A DNA stretch of 64,000 nt from Mycobacterium sp. PSTR-4-N (GTDB lineage Bacteria; Actinomycetota; Actinomycetes; Mycobacteriales; Mycobacteriaceae). The notes under the pieces are model-generated. The model was not told the DNA's origin. It did no database searches and worked only from the letters and a program-made list of their open reading frames with translations. Made by a program: the position numbers and the translations under genes. Of this stretch, positions 16,722 through 26,287 are shown in pieces; position 1 is the stretch's first letter; each line of letters opens with the position of its first letter. Where the stretch lies: positions 372,001-436,000 of the forward strand of contig NZ_JAKRFN010000001.1 of NCBI RefSeq assembly GCF_022348085.1, in the 5' to 3' direction.

Positions 16722-18200
16722 ATGACTTCTGTAACCCCGGTCACACCGATTGACCGCGGCGGTGACGTCGCCGCGACCCGCGACATCATCGATCCCGCGA
16801 CGACGGCCGTCATCGCCACCGTCGCCGAGCACACCGCCGCCGGCGTGGACGCGGCGGTGACGCGCGCCCGGGCCGCGTTCGAGTCCGGCCCCTGGCCGGC
16901 GATGGCGCGCAGCGACCGCGCCCGGTTGCTGCTGCGCATCGCCGATGCGATCGAGGCCAACTCCGAGCGCCTGTTCCGGCTCGAGACGCGCAACAACGGC
17001 CGGCCGATCACCGAGACCCGCGCCCAGCTCTCGCGAGTGCCCGAGTGGTTCCGCTACAACGCAGGACTTCTCGCCGCGCAACGCAATGCCGTGCTACCGA
17101 GCGACGGCCCCTATCTGACCTACCAGAAGCGCCTGCCGCTGGGTGTCTGCGGCATCATCACGCCGTTCAACCATCCGATGCTGATCCTGGCCCGCAGCCT
17201 GTCGGCGGCGTTGGCCAACGGAAACACCGTGGTGGTCAAGCCGTCTGAGCTGACCCCGCTCACCACGCTCGCGCTCGCCGAAATCCTCGCCGAGACCGGT
17301 CTACCCGATGGCGTGCTCACCGTCGTCACGGGTGGCCGGGAGGCCGGCGTCGCGCTCACCGAGCATCCGGACGTCGCCAAGATCACGCTGACCGGCGGCA
17401 CGGAAGCCGGCCGCTCGGCGTCGGTGGCCACCGCCAAGCGCTTCGCCCGCATGACCGCCGAACTCGGCGGCAAGACGCCGGTGGTGGTGTTCGACGACGT
17501 GGACCCGGTGGCCGCGGCGGAGGGTGCGGCGTTCGCCGCGTTCGTCGCGGCAGGCCAATCCTGCGTCGCCGGTTCGCGATTCCTCGTGCAGCGCGGCATC
17601 TACGACCGCTTCGTTGACGCGCTGGCGGCCCGTGCGCAGGCCATCCGCATCGGTGACCCGAGCCTGCCGGACACCCAGATGGGCCCGGTGATCAGTGCGC
17701 GCCAGCGCGACATGATCGTCGGCCTGATCCGCACCGGCCTCGACGAGGGCGCCCGGCTGGCCGCGGGCGGCCCGGTGCCGCCCCGAGACACCGGATTCTT
17801 CGTCGCTCCGACCGTGTTCGCCGACGCGACGATGGACATGACGGTGGCCCGCGAGGAGATCTTCGGGCCGGTGGCCGTAGTGATCCCGTTCGACACCGAA
17901 GCCGACGCGGTGGCGATGGCCAACGACAACCTCTACGGGCTCGGCGCCGGGGTGTGGACCACCGACGTCGCCCGCGCCCACCGTGTCGCCGACGCCGTCG
18001 TCGCGGGCATGGTGTGGGTGAACGACCACCACCGACTCGAACCGTCCCTACCGTGGGGTGGCGTGAAGGAGTCCGGCGTCGGAAAAGACGCCGGCACCGA
18101 GTCTTTCGATGACTTCTCCTGGATCAAGACGGTCGTCGTGCGCACCTCATCCTCCCCCGTCGACTGGTACGGCACCGCCGGCCAGACCCGGCTGAACTGA
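16722..18200 (+). CDS. Aldehyde dehydrogenase (NAD(P)-dependent)
   Basis: Encodes 492 residues, the standard length. It oxidises an aldehyde to the acid. Catalytic residues are visible: Asn150 in TPFNHP, Glu247 in ELGGKTP, and the nucleophile Cys281 in GQSCVAGSR; the cofactor motif FTGG-like [10 protein letters not shown] is at 223-231. The ATG at 16722 lies near the end of the gap with purE. The next gene starts 14 bases downstream, so this is the first gene of a three-gene operon with an MFS transporter and a flavin oxidoreductase. The substrate cannot be told from sequence. Confidence 0.92.
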   Translation: MTSVTPVTPIDRGGDVAATRDIIDPATTAVIATVAEHTAAGVDAAVTRARAAFESGPWPAMARSDRARLLLRIADAIEANSERLFRLETRNNGRPITETRAQLSRVPEWFRYNAGLLAAQRNAVLPSDGPYLTYQKRLPLGVCGIITPFNHPMLILARSLSAALANGNTVVVKPSELTPLTTLALAEILAETGLPDGVLTVVTGGREAGVALTEHPDVAKITLTGGTEAGRSASVATAKRFARMTAELGGKTPVVVFDDVDPVAAAEGAAFAAFVAAGQSCVAGSRFLVQRGIYDRFVDALAARAQAIRIGDPSLPDTQMGPVISARQRDMIVGLIRTGLDEGARLAAGGPVPPRDTGFFVAPTVFADATMDMTVAREEIFGPVAVVIPFDTEADAVAMANDNLYGLGAGVWTTDVARAHRVADAVVAGMVWVNDHHRLEPSLPWGGVKESGVGKDAGTESFDDFSWIKTVVVRTSSSPVDWYGTAGQTRLN

Positions 18201-18214
18201 CAAGGAGCACCGCG

Positions 18215-19555
18215 ATGACGACACAGACACGACGCCGCGCCGGGTGGCGCAGTGAGATCAGCCGGGTGCAGTGGCTGGTGCTGGCGGGGACGACACTGGG
18301 CTGGGGCCTCGACGGCTTCGCGGGCAGCCTCTACGTGCTGGTGCTGGGGCCGACGATGTCGGAGTTGTTGCCGCACAGCGGCATCGACGTCACGCCGTCG
18401 GCGATCGGCTTCTACGGCGGCCTGACGGTGACGATGTTCCTGCTCGGTTGGGCGGTCGGCGGCATCTGCTTCGGCATGCTGGCCGACTACTTCGGCCGCA
18501 CCCGGGTGCTGTCGCTGGGCATCCTCACCTACGCGGTGTTCACCGCGCTGGCAGCCTTCTCCGACACGTGGTGGCAGCTCGCGCTCCTGCGGTTCATCGC
18601 CGGTATCGGGTCCGGTGTCGAGGCGCCCGTCGGCGCAGCCCTCATCGCGGAGACGTGGCGTAACAGGTTCCGGGCCCGCGCGGGCGGCATCATGATGAGC
18701 GGCTACGCGGGCGGATTCTTCGTCGCCGCAGCGGTGTACGCCGCACTCGGCCACTACGGCTGGCGTCTGATGCTCGGCCTGGCCGTGGTGCCGGCTCTAC
18801 TCGTCTGGTTCATCCGTCGCTACGTTCCAGAACCGGAGGAAGTGGGCGCACACCTCGATCGCCGCCGAGATCTCAAGCGCCGCAACGAAAAAGACACGTT
18901 CGTTCTCCGCCGACTCTTCACCAAGCCGTTGCTGACCCCCACGTTGGTGTGCACCGCGCTCGCCACCGGTTCGCTGCTCGCGTTCTGGAGTGTGTCGACG
19001 TGGTACCCCCAGATCATCCGGCAGTTCACCACATCCGACGGGCTGTCGAAGGAGACGGCCGATCACCGCGTCGCGATCGCCTCGATGCTCTTCAACGCCG
19101 GCGGCATCATCGGGTACGCGGTATGGGGCTTTTTGGCCGACGCGTTCGGGCGGCGCAAGACCTTCGGGTTGTGTTTTGCGGTCTCGGCCGCCGCGATCGT
19201 GGCGACGTTCGCGTTCGACCGCACCTACACCGAGTACTTGATCGCGATGCCGATCCTCGGGTTCGGGTTGTTCGGCGCGCTGTCGGGCACGTTCATCTAC
19301 GGCCCGGAGTTGTTCCCGGTCAGTGTGCGGGCCACGGCGCTGGCGGTGTGCAACAGCGCCGGCCGGTTCGTCACTGCCTTCGGACCGCTCGTGGCGGGCG
19401 TGATCGCAGTCTCCTGGTTCGACGGCAACCTCGGGTTGGCCACCGCGTCGGTCGCGGCGCTGGGCATCGTCGCCGTGATCGGGTTGGCGTTCGCGCCCGA
19501 GACCCGTGGCATGCCCCTGCCCGCGGAACCGCAGACGCAGGTGAGCCCCCGATGA
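18215..19555 (+). CDS. MFS transporter
   Basis: Encodes 446 residues with twelve predicted membrane helices and the MFS signature after helix 2 (GMLADYFGRTRVL) and again in the second half (GFLADAFGRRKTF). The sequence layout resembles the sugar/aromatic-acid porter branches. An AAGGAG ribosome binding site lies just upstream of the ATG. It probably imports the substrate degraded by the aldehyde dehydrogenase and the flavin enzyme on either side; the substrate is unknown. Confidence 0.9.
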   Translation: MTTQTRRRAGWRSEISRVQWLVLAGTTLGWGLDGFAGSLYVLVLGPTMSELLPHSGIDVTPSAIGFYGGLTVTMFLLGWAVGGICFGMLADYFGRTRVLSLGILTYAVFTALAAFSDTWWQLALLRFIAGIGSGVEAPVGAALIAETWRNRFRARAGGIMMSGYAGGFFVAAAVYAALGHYGWRLMLGLAVVPALLVWFIRRYVPEPEEVGAHLDRRRDLKRRNEKDTFVLRRLFTKPLLTPTLVCTALATGSLLAFWSVSTWYPQIIRQFTTSDGLSKETADHRVAIASMLFNAGGIIGYAVWGFLADAFGRRKTFGLCFAVSAAAIVATFAFDRTYTEYLIAMPILGFGLFGALSGTFIYGPELFPVSVRATALAVCNSAGRFVTAFGPLVAGVIAVSWFDGNLGLATASVAALGIVAVIGLAFAPETRGMPLPAEPQTQVSPR

Positions 19556-20643
19556 CGACTCATCTGTTCGATCCGCTGACGCTGCGCGGCGTGACGTTCC
19601 CACACCGGGTGTGGATGTCGCCGATGATGCAGTTCGCCGCCGTGCCCGACGGACCGGACATCGGCACACCGACGGACTGGCACCTCGCGCATCTGGGTGC
19701 CCGAGCCGCGGGCGGGGCGGCGCTGGTGATGGTGGAGGCGACGGCGGTCGACCCGGCGGGCCGCAGCAGCGACTACGACCTGGGGTTGTGGAACGACACG
19801 CAGGCGCAGGCCTTCCGCCGGATCACGACGTTCCTTCGCGGGCTGGGCGCCGTTCCCGGGATTCAGCTGGTGCACGCGGGGCGGAAGGGGTCGACGGGCC
19901 GGCCGTGGTCCGACCCGCAGCGGGCGCAGAACACGTGGCCGACGACGGCGCCCAGCCCGGTGCCGTTCGGCCGACTTCCCGCACCGGCCGAGCTGAGCAC
20001 CGCCGACATCGCCTCACTGGTCGCCGCTTTCGGCGCGGCCGCCGGCCGCGCGGCGCAGGCCGGCTTCGAGGTGCTCGAGCTGCACGCCGCCCACGGGTAT
20101 CTCATCCACCAGTTCCTGTCGCCGCAGGCGAACCGGCGCACCGACCGCTACGGCGGCACGCTGGCCAACCGGATGCGGTTCGCCTCCGAGGTCGTCACCG
20201 AAGTGCGCCGACACTGGCCGGCGAACCTGCCGCTGTTCATGCGGGTGTCGGCCACCGACTGGCTCGCTGACGACACCGACGACAAGCGGCCCGGCTGGAC
20301 CGTCGCCGACACGGTCGAATTGGCATCGGTGGTGCACGAACTCGGCGTCGACCTGGTCGACGTGTCCAGCGGCGGTATCGTGCACGACGCCCCGATCACC
20401 GTCGGGCCGGGATATCAGGCGCCATTCGCGCAGGCGGTCCGCGCGAAGACCGGGGTGCCGACGTCGGCAGTCGGGTTGATCACCGACGTCGAGCAGGCAG
20501 AGGCCATCGTGGCTACCGGTCAGGCCGACGCGGTGTTCCTGGGCAGAGAGTTGTTGCGCAACCCGACGTGGGCGCGGCAGGCGGCCGCCGCTCTGGGCCA
20601 CGCGCTGCCCTACCCGCCGCAGTACACGCGGGCGTTCACCTGA
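19552..20643 (+). CDS. Old Yellow Enzyme family NADH:flavin oxidoreductase
   Basis: Encodes 363 residues; the ATG at 19552 overlaps the TGA of the transporter gene (ATGA). The YqjM-like barrel is clear: VWMSPMMQF near 20-28, HAAHGYLIHQFLSP with His178, His181 and Tyr183, and RRTDRYGG. Compared with YqjM, the redox-tuning Cys in MSPMC is replaced by Met and the nearby Tyr by Phe, so the flavin environment differs. It should reduce an activated C=C bond or a related acceptor. The last 8 bases overlap the end of purK on the other strand. Confidence 0.9.
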   Translation: MTTHLFDPLTLRGVTFPHRVWMSPMMQFAAVPDGPDIGTPTDWHLAHLGARAAGGAALVMVEATAVDPAGRSSDYDLGLWNDTQAQAFRRITTFLRGLGAVPGIQLVHAGRKGSTGRPWSDPQRAQNTWPTTAPSPVPFGRLPAPAELSTADIASLVAAFGAAAGRAAQAGFEVLELHAAHGYLIHQFLSPQANRRTDRYGGTLANRMRFASEVVTEVRRHWPANLPLFMRVSATDWLADDTDDKRPGWTVADTVELASVVHELGVDLVDVSSGGIVHDAPITVGPGYQAPFAQAVRAKTGVPTSAVGLITDVEQAEAIVATGQADAVFLGRELLRNPTWARQAAAALGHALPYPPQYTRAFT

Positions 20644-21835
20644 CGTCGGAGTGGGGGTCCCATCCGTCGGTCCATTCGGCGTGCGAGAGCCAGTGTGCCG
20701 CCCGCTCCGCGCGTTCGCGCAGGGACTCCCAGTCCTCGCCGACGATGTTGACGTGCCCGATCTTGCGGCCGGGCCGCTCCTCCTTGCCGTAGAGGTGCAC
20801 CTTGGCCTCGGGCAGCCGCGCACACAGGTGGTGGATGCGTTCGTCCATCGACATCTCGGGGAGAACTGCAGCGCCGATCACGTTGCCCATCACGGTGTAC
20901 GGCGTCAGCGGCGAGGTGTCGCCGAGCGGGTAGTCCAGCACCGCGCGGATGTGCTGCTCGAACTGTGAGGTCCGGGCGCCGTCCATGGTCCAGTGCCCCG
21001 AGTTGTGCGGCCGCATCGCGAGCTCGTTGACCAGCAGCCTGCCGTCCACCGTCTCGAACAGCTCGACGGCCAGCACGCCCACCACTCCGAGTTCGGACGC
21101 CAGCCCGAGCGCCAATTCCGTTGCCGCAGAACCCAGGTCGCCGAGATCAGGTGCCGGCGCGATCACCGTCACGCAGATGCCGTCCTCCTGTACGGTCTCG
21201 ACCACCGGCCACGCCGCCCCCTGCCCGAACGGGGAGCGGGCCACCAGCGCCGCGAGTTCGCGCCGCATCGCGACCTTCTCCTCGACCATCACGGGCACCC
21301 CGTCGGCCAGGTAGCGGCCGACGATCTCACGGGCCTCGTCGGGTGAATTGGCCATGATCACGCCGCGGCCGTCGTAGCCGCCGCGCACGGTCTTGATGAC
21401 CACCGGCCCGCCGACCTCCATGGCGAATGCCTCGGCCTCGCCCGTGTTCGTCACCTCGGAGAACCGCGGCACGGGCGCGCCGAGCGCCGCCAGCCGTCGC
21501 CGCATCACCAGCTTGTCCTGGGCGTGCACCAGCGCTTCGGGCGGCGGGTAGACGGCCACCCCGTCGGCGACGAGCTTCTCGAGGAGTTCGGTGGGGACGT
21601 GTTCGTGGTCGAAGGTGAGCGCGGTCGCACCGTCGGCGACCCGGCGAAGCGCGTCGTAGTCGGTGTGGTGGCCGAGGACGACGTCGGGGGTCACCTGGGC
21701 GGCGGACTCGTCGGCGCGGATGGCGAGCACCCGCAGGGTCTGACCGAGCGCGATCGCGGCCTGATGGGTCATCCGGGCGAGTTGCCCGCCGCCGACCATG
21801 GCGACGACGGGTCGAGACGTTGCGGTTCGTGGCAC
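20636..21835 (-). CDS. purK: N5-carboxyaminoimidazole ribonucleotide synthase (PurK)
   Basis: Encodes 399 residues from a GTG at 21835. It makes N5-CAIR from AIR, ATP and bicarbonate with an ATP-grasp fold. Visible motifs are VAMVGGGQLARMTHQAA at the N-terminus, TFDHEHVPTELLE, VIKTVRGGYDGRG and EEKVAMRRELA; LLVNELAMRPHNSGHWTMD is the metal-binding end of the grasp. In M. tuberculosis purK is directly followed by purE; here 4 kb of opposite-strand genes intervene. Confidence 0.95.
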   Translation of the reverse strand: MPRTATSRPVVAMVGGGQLARMTHQAAIALGQTLRVLAIRADESAAQVTPDVVLGHHTDYDALRRVADGATALTFDHEHVPTELLEKLVADGVAVYPPPEALVHAQDKLVMRRRLAALGAPVPRFSEVTNTGEAEAFAMEVGGPVVIKTVRGGYDGRGVIMANSPDEAREIVGRYLADGVPVMVEEKVAMRRELAALVARSPFGQGAAWPVVETVQEDGICVTVIAPAPDLGDLGSAATELALGLASELGVVGVLAVELFETVDGRLLVNELAMRPHNSGHWTMDGARTSQFEQHIRAVLDYPLGDTSPLTPYTVMGNVIGAAVLPEMSMDERIHHLCARLPEAKVHLYGKEERPGRKIGHVNIVGEDWESLRERAERAAHWLSHAEWTDGWDPHSDVR

Positions 21836-21929
21836 GGCGTCTATCGTGTCATGACGTGGGCCACACGGTTGACCTGCGGTTACTGCGCGCTTGGGAGTTT
21901 GGCGGGTTGGTTACGTAGACTCGCTCCTT

Positions 21930-22544
21930 GTGTCCTTTGCCGATGCGACGATCAAGCGTCTCCCTGGGCCGCTCCGTCCCTACGCCGAGCGGCACCACGA
22001 GCTGATCAAGTTCGCCATCGTCGGCGCCACGACGTTCGTCATCGACTCGGCGATCTTCTTCACGCTCAAGTTGACGATTCTGGAGCCCAAGCCGGTGACG
22101 GCGAAGATCATCGCCGGCATCGTCGCGGTGATCGCCTCCTACATCCTCAACCGCGAATGGAGCTTCCGCGACCGCGGCGGCCGCGAGAAACACCACGAGG
22201 CGCTGCTGTTCTTCGGGGTCAGTGCCGTGGGTGTGGTGTTGAGCATGGCGCCGCTGTGGTTCTCGAGTTACGTGTTGATGCTGCGGGTGCCGATGGTGTC
22301 GCTGTTCACCGAGAACATCGCCGACTTCATCTCCGCCTACATCGTCGGCAACCTGCTGCAGATGGCGTTCCGCTTCTGGGCATTCCGCCGTTTCGTCTTC
22401 CCCGACGAGTTCGCGCGCAACCCGGAGAAGGCGCTGGAGTCCACGCTGACCGGCGGCGGTATCGCCGAGGCGTTGGAGGACGAGTACGAGTTGCGGCACC
22501 GCACGGGGCGCCCGGTGCGGTCGACACGCTCGTCCCGTCGTTAG
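21930..22544 (+). CDS. GtrA-family membrane protein
   Basis: Encodes 204 residues from a GTG at 21930 (SFADATIKRLPG), chosen over an upstream ATG because the M. tuberculosis homologue (Rv3277) starts at this position. Four membrane segments lie around 34-150, with conserved LIKFAIVGATTFVIDSA and LNREWSFRDRGG. GtrA-family proteins help flip or transfer polyprenyl-linked sugars for cell-wall glycan decoration. It is divergent from purK, and marks the left border of the inserted exopolysaccharide cluster A. Confidence 0.9.
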   Translation: MSFADATIKRLPGPLRPYAERHHELIKFAIVGATTFVIDSAIFFTLKLTILEPKPVTAKIIAGIVAVIASYILNREWSFRDRGGREKHHEALLFFGVSAVGVVLSMAPLWFSSYVLMLRVPMVSLFTENIADFISAYIVGNLLQMAFRFWAFRRFVFPDEFARNPEKALESTLTGGGIAEALEDEYELRHRTGRPVRSTRSSRR

Positions 22545-22622
22545 GACCACACCCACCCGCGCCATCGGCGTCTTATGGTGTATCCACCATTGACGCGGGC
22601 GACGACACAGGGGGCGCGAGCG

Positions 22623-24899
22623 ATGGATGGACGAGCCTGTCGAATCGGCGGAGTGATCGCGGCGGCCGGGATCGGCGTCGCGCTGTCGAGCGGGATCGCT
22701 CTCGCCGACACCTCGGACGCCGACCCATCGACCGCCGGGGTGTCCGGGGCGCAGACCACACAGCATGCCGTCGCACGGCCCTCCCGATCGGCGCGCGACG
22801 ACGACGCGGATTCCGACCGCCCGAGAAGCCGCCGGCACAGCGATCCTTCTACCGTCTCCTCGGCCCGGCATCGGCGGGCAGAAGCGTCCGACGATGACGC
22901 GGCCAGCACCGAACCACGCACGGTGTCTCGTCCCGTCGAGACCGTGACCGGCGACTCGGCCGATGCCTCCGGTGACGCCACGGGCTCCCCGCCGCCGGCT
23001 GATTCCCCCGCAGAGTGGACGGTGCTGGCGTGGACGCGACGGCAACTCGGTGACTCCGCCTCGACAGGAACCGACTCCACAGCGCCGACGGTGTCGCTGA
23101 TGAGTTCGACCACGTCGACGGTGAACGTCAAAGACTTCGGCGCGGTCGGTGACGGCGTCACCGACGACTCGGCTGCGATCAAAGCCGCCGAAGCCGCGTT
23201 GACCTCCGGCGCACGCCTGTACTTCCCCGAGGGGGACTACCGTTTCGCCCAGCAGCATCCGACCGGCAACGCCGCGGTTCTGCTGAAGGGACTCTCCGAC
23301 GTCACCGTCGAGTTCGCTCCGGGCTCCCGGCTGCTGATGGACAACCTCGACGCCGCCGGCCACGGCACGAGCCACGGAATCCGCGTCGAGGGCGCCGCCT
23401 CCCACGTCTCGATCCTCAACCCGACGATCGAATGGGTCACCGCGCCGTCGGCGCGCAGCTTCGGCGACGGGATCTCGGTGCTCGGCTGGCCGTCGGATTC
23501 CCCACCTCCGCCCGGGTGGACGGGGTCCACCGGCACGGTGCAGTACGTCACGATCGCGAACGCCCGCGTGGTCAACGCGCCACAGACGGGGGCGGTCATC
23601 ATGGGCGCCTCCGACGTGACCGTCACCGATTTCATGGCGGTCGGCACCAAGGCCGACGGTCTACACGTCAACGCCAGCCGGCGAGTGGCGATCGACGGCC
23701 TCACGGCGATCGACACCGGTGATGACGGCTTGGCGTTCGTCACCTACTACCACCCCAGCCAGGTCTGGACCTACGGCCCCACGGACGGTCCGTTCAACCA
23801 GAGCGGTCTCGGAGACTGGAACAACAGCGGCTCGAGCGCCACCCACGTGACGGTGACCGGCGGTCGCGCCAGCGGGGTCCGCGTGCAGGGCGGTCGCGAC
23901 ATCGTGATCGGTCAGGTGACGGTGAGCGGCAAAGACTTCGGCGTCCAGGTGAACTCGGCGATAGCGACGGGTCCGGGTGACTGGACGAGTCTCGCATCGC
24001 GCGACGTCGACATCTCCGACGTGACCATCGACGACGTCCAGACCGGAATCGTGTTGGCCACCAACAACATCGACGGCACTGAGGATCCGATGTGGTGGGA
24101 TTTCTCGGGCGTGTCGATCAGCGATGTCACGATTCACGGCGCATCGAACTGGTCGGTCGCCGTCGAGACTCCCCCGACGACGACGAGCAAACTCGCCGGT
24201 GTCAGCCTGTACGACATCACAGCCGAGACGGGTGACTCGCCGACGGGGGGCGGCAACGGCGGGATACTGCTTGCCTCACTGAGGGATTCGACCGTTGACG
24301 GCCTTCACCTCGTCTCAGGTCACGCCGCCGACATCAACATTCTCGGGGCCGGACAGCTGCGCAACGGCGTGGCCGTCGCAGTGCTGCCGTCGTCGAACCT
24401 GGTACTCGACAACGTGGAACTCGACGGGCCGGGACGCATCCTGATCCAGGACATCGCGGGTCTCACGGTGGGTAGCGTGAGTTCCTCGACCGCCGAGGGC
24501 GCAGCGGTGGTGCTGTACCGCGTGGGTGACGCATCGTTCGGCACCGTCACCGCGTATCTCCCCGGCCGAGGCACGGGGATGGGCCGCGGGGTTCAACTAC
24601 TGCAGGTCTCCGATGTCGACATCACCGACATCGTGGTGACCATGGACAGCCATGTCGGATCCGATTGGTGGGCCGTCGAACTCGGCGGCGGCAGTTCCGC
24701 TCAGGACATCGCCGGCACCGGCGTCCGCGTCCACCAGGTCACCTACCTGACCACCCGTGACGACACCGACTCCGACATCGTGGTCCAGGGCGGTCCGTAC
24801 GGACCCGTCGACTGGTGCATCGCCGCGCACTGGCTGCATCAGGGCGAGTCGAGCCCGACATGGCGCTCCGCGGTCTACGGAGACACACCGTCGGTCTAG
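22623..24899 (+). CDS. Secreted beta-helix protein, pectate-lyase superfamily
   Basis: Encodes 758 residues from the ATG at 22623, preceded by CAGGGGG; an ATG 16 codons upstream has no better site. Residues 1-29 look like a signal peptide (ending IALADT). A disordered Ser/Asp/Arg-rich linker runs to about 160. The pectate-lyase-3 entry motif VNVKDFGAVGDGVTDD follows, then about 500 residues of right-handed beta-helix with many short DVTVTD-like turns. Such proteins bind or cut polysaccharides; being beside the exopolysaccharide cluster it may trim or anchor that polymer. The stop overlaps the FAD oxidoreductase gene end by 4 bases. Confidence 0.8.
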   Translation: MDGRACRIGGVIAAAGIGVALSSGIALADTSDADPSTAGVSGAQTTQHAVARPSRSARDDDADSDRPRSRRHSDPSTVSSARHRRAEASDDDAASTEPRTVSRPVETVTGDSADASGDATGSPPPADSPAEWTVLAWTRRQLGDSASTGTDSTAPTVSLMSSTTSTVNVKDFGAVGDGVTDDSAAIKAAEAALTSGARLYFPEGDYRFAQQHPTGNAAVLLKGLSDVTVEFAPGSRLLMDNLDAAGHGTSHGIRVEGAASHVSILNPTIEWVTAPSARSFGDGISVLGWPSDSPPPPGWTGSTGTVQYVTIANARVVNAPQTGAVIMGASDVTVTDFMAVGTKADGLHVNASRRVAIDGLTAIDTGDDGLAFVTYYHPSQVWTYGPTDGPFNQSGLGDWNNSGSSATHVTVTGGRASGVRVQGGRDIVIGQVTVSGKDFGVQVNSAIATGPGDWTSLASRDVDISDVTIDDVQTGIVLATNNIDGTEDPMWWDFSGVSISDVTIHGASNWSVAVETPPTTTSKLAGVSLYDITAETGDSPTGGGNGGILLASLRDSTVDGLHLVSGHAADINILGAGQLRNGVAVAVLPSSNLVLDNVELDGPGRILIQDIAGLTVGSVSSSTAEGAAVVLYRVGDASFGTVTAYLPGRGTGMGRGVQLLQVSDVDITDIVVTMDSHVGSDWWAVELGGGSSAQDIAGTGVRVHQVTYLTTRDDTDSDIVVQGGPYGPVDWCIAAHWLHQGESSPTWRSAVYGDTPSV

Positions 24900-26284
24900 C
24901 GGCGCAACCCCTGCTCGTGATAGCTCAGGTCCGTGTTGACCTGCCAGGGATCGACGTTCTCGCCGAAGCATTTCCCGACGCTGCGAATGGCGCTGAGCAT
25001 CGCGTGGTCCTGGTTGTCGTAGTGGTGCATCCCGTTGCGGCCGACGGGATGAAGCGACGGGTAGTGCTCCCGCAGGTGGTCGCGGATGCGCACCACGCTG
25101 CGGTCGCGGATGGGGTCGTGGATGGGGTAGGCGAACTTCGATCGGGTGATCATCACCTTCTGGATCTCCGGTTTGGCGAAGCCCAGCTGCCCGAGGTCGT
25201 GTTCCACGATGGCGCTGAGGCTGTGGGCGTCGGCGAGCCACAGGTCCTGGTCGGGCAGCAGAAAGTACTCGAACCCGAGAAACGTGCCGTTCCAGCCTTT
25301 CGGAACCAGCTCCTGCGACCAGCGCCGGTAGTTCTGGATCCGGCCGGCGTGGAAGTTGGGCCCCGGGGTGTAGACCCAGTTGTAGGGAATGTCGTAGCTG
25401 CGCGACAGCGCCACCGCCACCGTGATGAGCGAGCGGTGCCGCAGGTTGGACGCCACCGTTTGGATGTATGTCGGCGGGGCGGGTCGAAGTGCGTTGACCA
25501 GCGTGCGCAGCGGCATGCTGGAGAACAAGGCATCCCCGGTGACGACGTCGCCGTGCTCGGTCGTCAACCTCCAGGTACCGCCGCGGTAGTCGGCGCGCGT
25601 CACCATCGCGTTCATCCGGACGTCGGCTCCGGCAGCGCGGAGCTGGTCCGCCGCGGCTTCCCACACCTGCCCAGGGCCGAGGCGGGGGTAGCGGAAGACG
25701 TCCTGATCGGCGGTCTTCTCCTCGGCAGACAGGCGCCAGCCGATCGGCTTGATGCGCTGGTTGGCCCAGTCGCTGGCGATGTTCTCGGGGTCGGCGAGCC
25801 AGGTTTTGCGGACGTAGCCGTCGAAGAACAGTTCGTACCAGCGGCGGCCGAACTCCATCCGGCCCCACTCCTTGAAGTTGGCCTGCCGTGGCTCGATCTG
25901 GGCCTGGCGGCGCAGCCTGGCCCAGGCGTAACTGCCGGCTCCGTAGAGTCCGTCGCGCAGGCTGAGTTGGCGCAGTAGGTCGCGGCCCATCAGCGGGTAG
26001 CGCACGAAGCGGTCGTGCACCAGCATCGCCGAGCTGCGGGGTACCACCAACCACTGATCCTCCGGCAGGAGGGACCGCCAGATCTGCGACACTTCCTCGC
26101 TGCGGGTGAAGAAGCGGTGCCCGCCCGGGTCGATGCGCCAGTCCCCGTCAGCATGGGTGCGGGCGAGTCCGCCCACATGGCCCGAGGATTCGAGGATCGT
26201 CGGCGTGATGCCCCGTCGGACCAGTTCCAGGCCGGCGGACAGGCCGGCGGGTCCTGCGCCGATGATCAGTGGGCGGCGCGTCAT
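24896..26284 (-). CDS. FAD-dependent oxidoreductase (amine oxidase / UDP-galactopyranose mutase-like)
   Basis: Encodes 462 residues. The Rossmann FAD motif LIIGAGPAGLSAGLEL is at residues 6-21 and the substrate-binding segment DPGGHRFFTRSEE at 52-64. The overall layout fits the protoporphyrinogen-oxidase/UGM-like group found in some glycan loci. The gene follows the cis-prenyltransferase by 3 bases, so the two are in one operon. It could oxidise a polyprenyl or sugar substrate, but the reaction is not known. Confidence 0.8.
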   Translation of the reverse strand: MTRRPLIIGAGPAGLSAGLELVRRGITPTILESSGHVGGLARTHADGDWRIDPGGHRFFTRSEEVSQIWRSLLPEDQWLVVPRSSAMLVHDRFVRYPLMGRDLLRQLSLRDGLYGAGSYAWARLRRQAQIEPRQANFKEWGRMEFGRRWYELFFDGYVRKTWLADPENIASDWANQRIKPIGWRLSAEEKTADQDVFRYPRLGPGQVWEAAADQLRAAGADVRMNAMVTRADYRGGTWRLTTEHGDVVTGDALFSSMPLRTLVNALRPAPPTYIQTVASNLRHRSLITVAVALSRSYDIPYNWVYTPGPNFHAGRIQNYRRWSQELVPKGWNGTFLGFEYFLLPDQDLWLADAHSLSAIVEHDLGQLGFAKPEIQKVMITRSKFAYPIHDPIRDRSVVRIRDHLREHYPSLHPVGRNGMHHYDNQDHAMLSAIRSVGKCFGENVDPWQVNTDLSYHEQGLRR

Positions 26285-26287
26285 GGG

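Noticed and set aside
16611..17081. Long N-terminal extension of purE into the ALDH gene
   Set aside because: The conserved PurE N-terminus begins at the ATG at 16591; the extension is antisense to the aldehyde dehydrogenase and lacks similarity.
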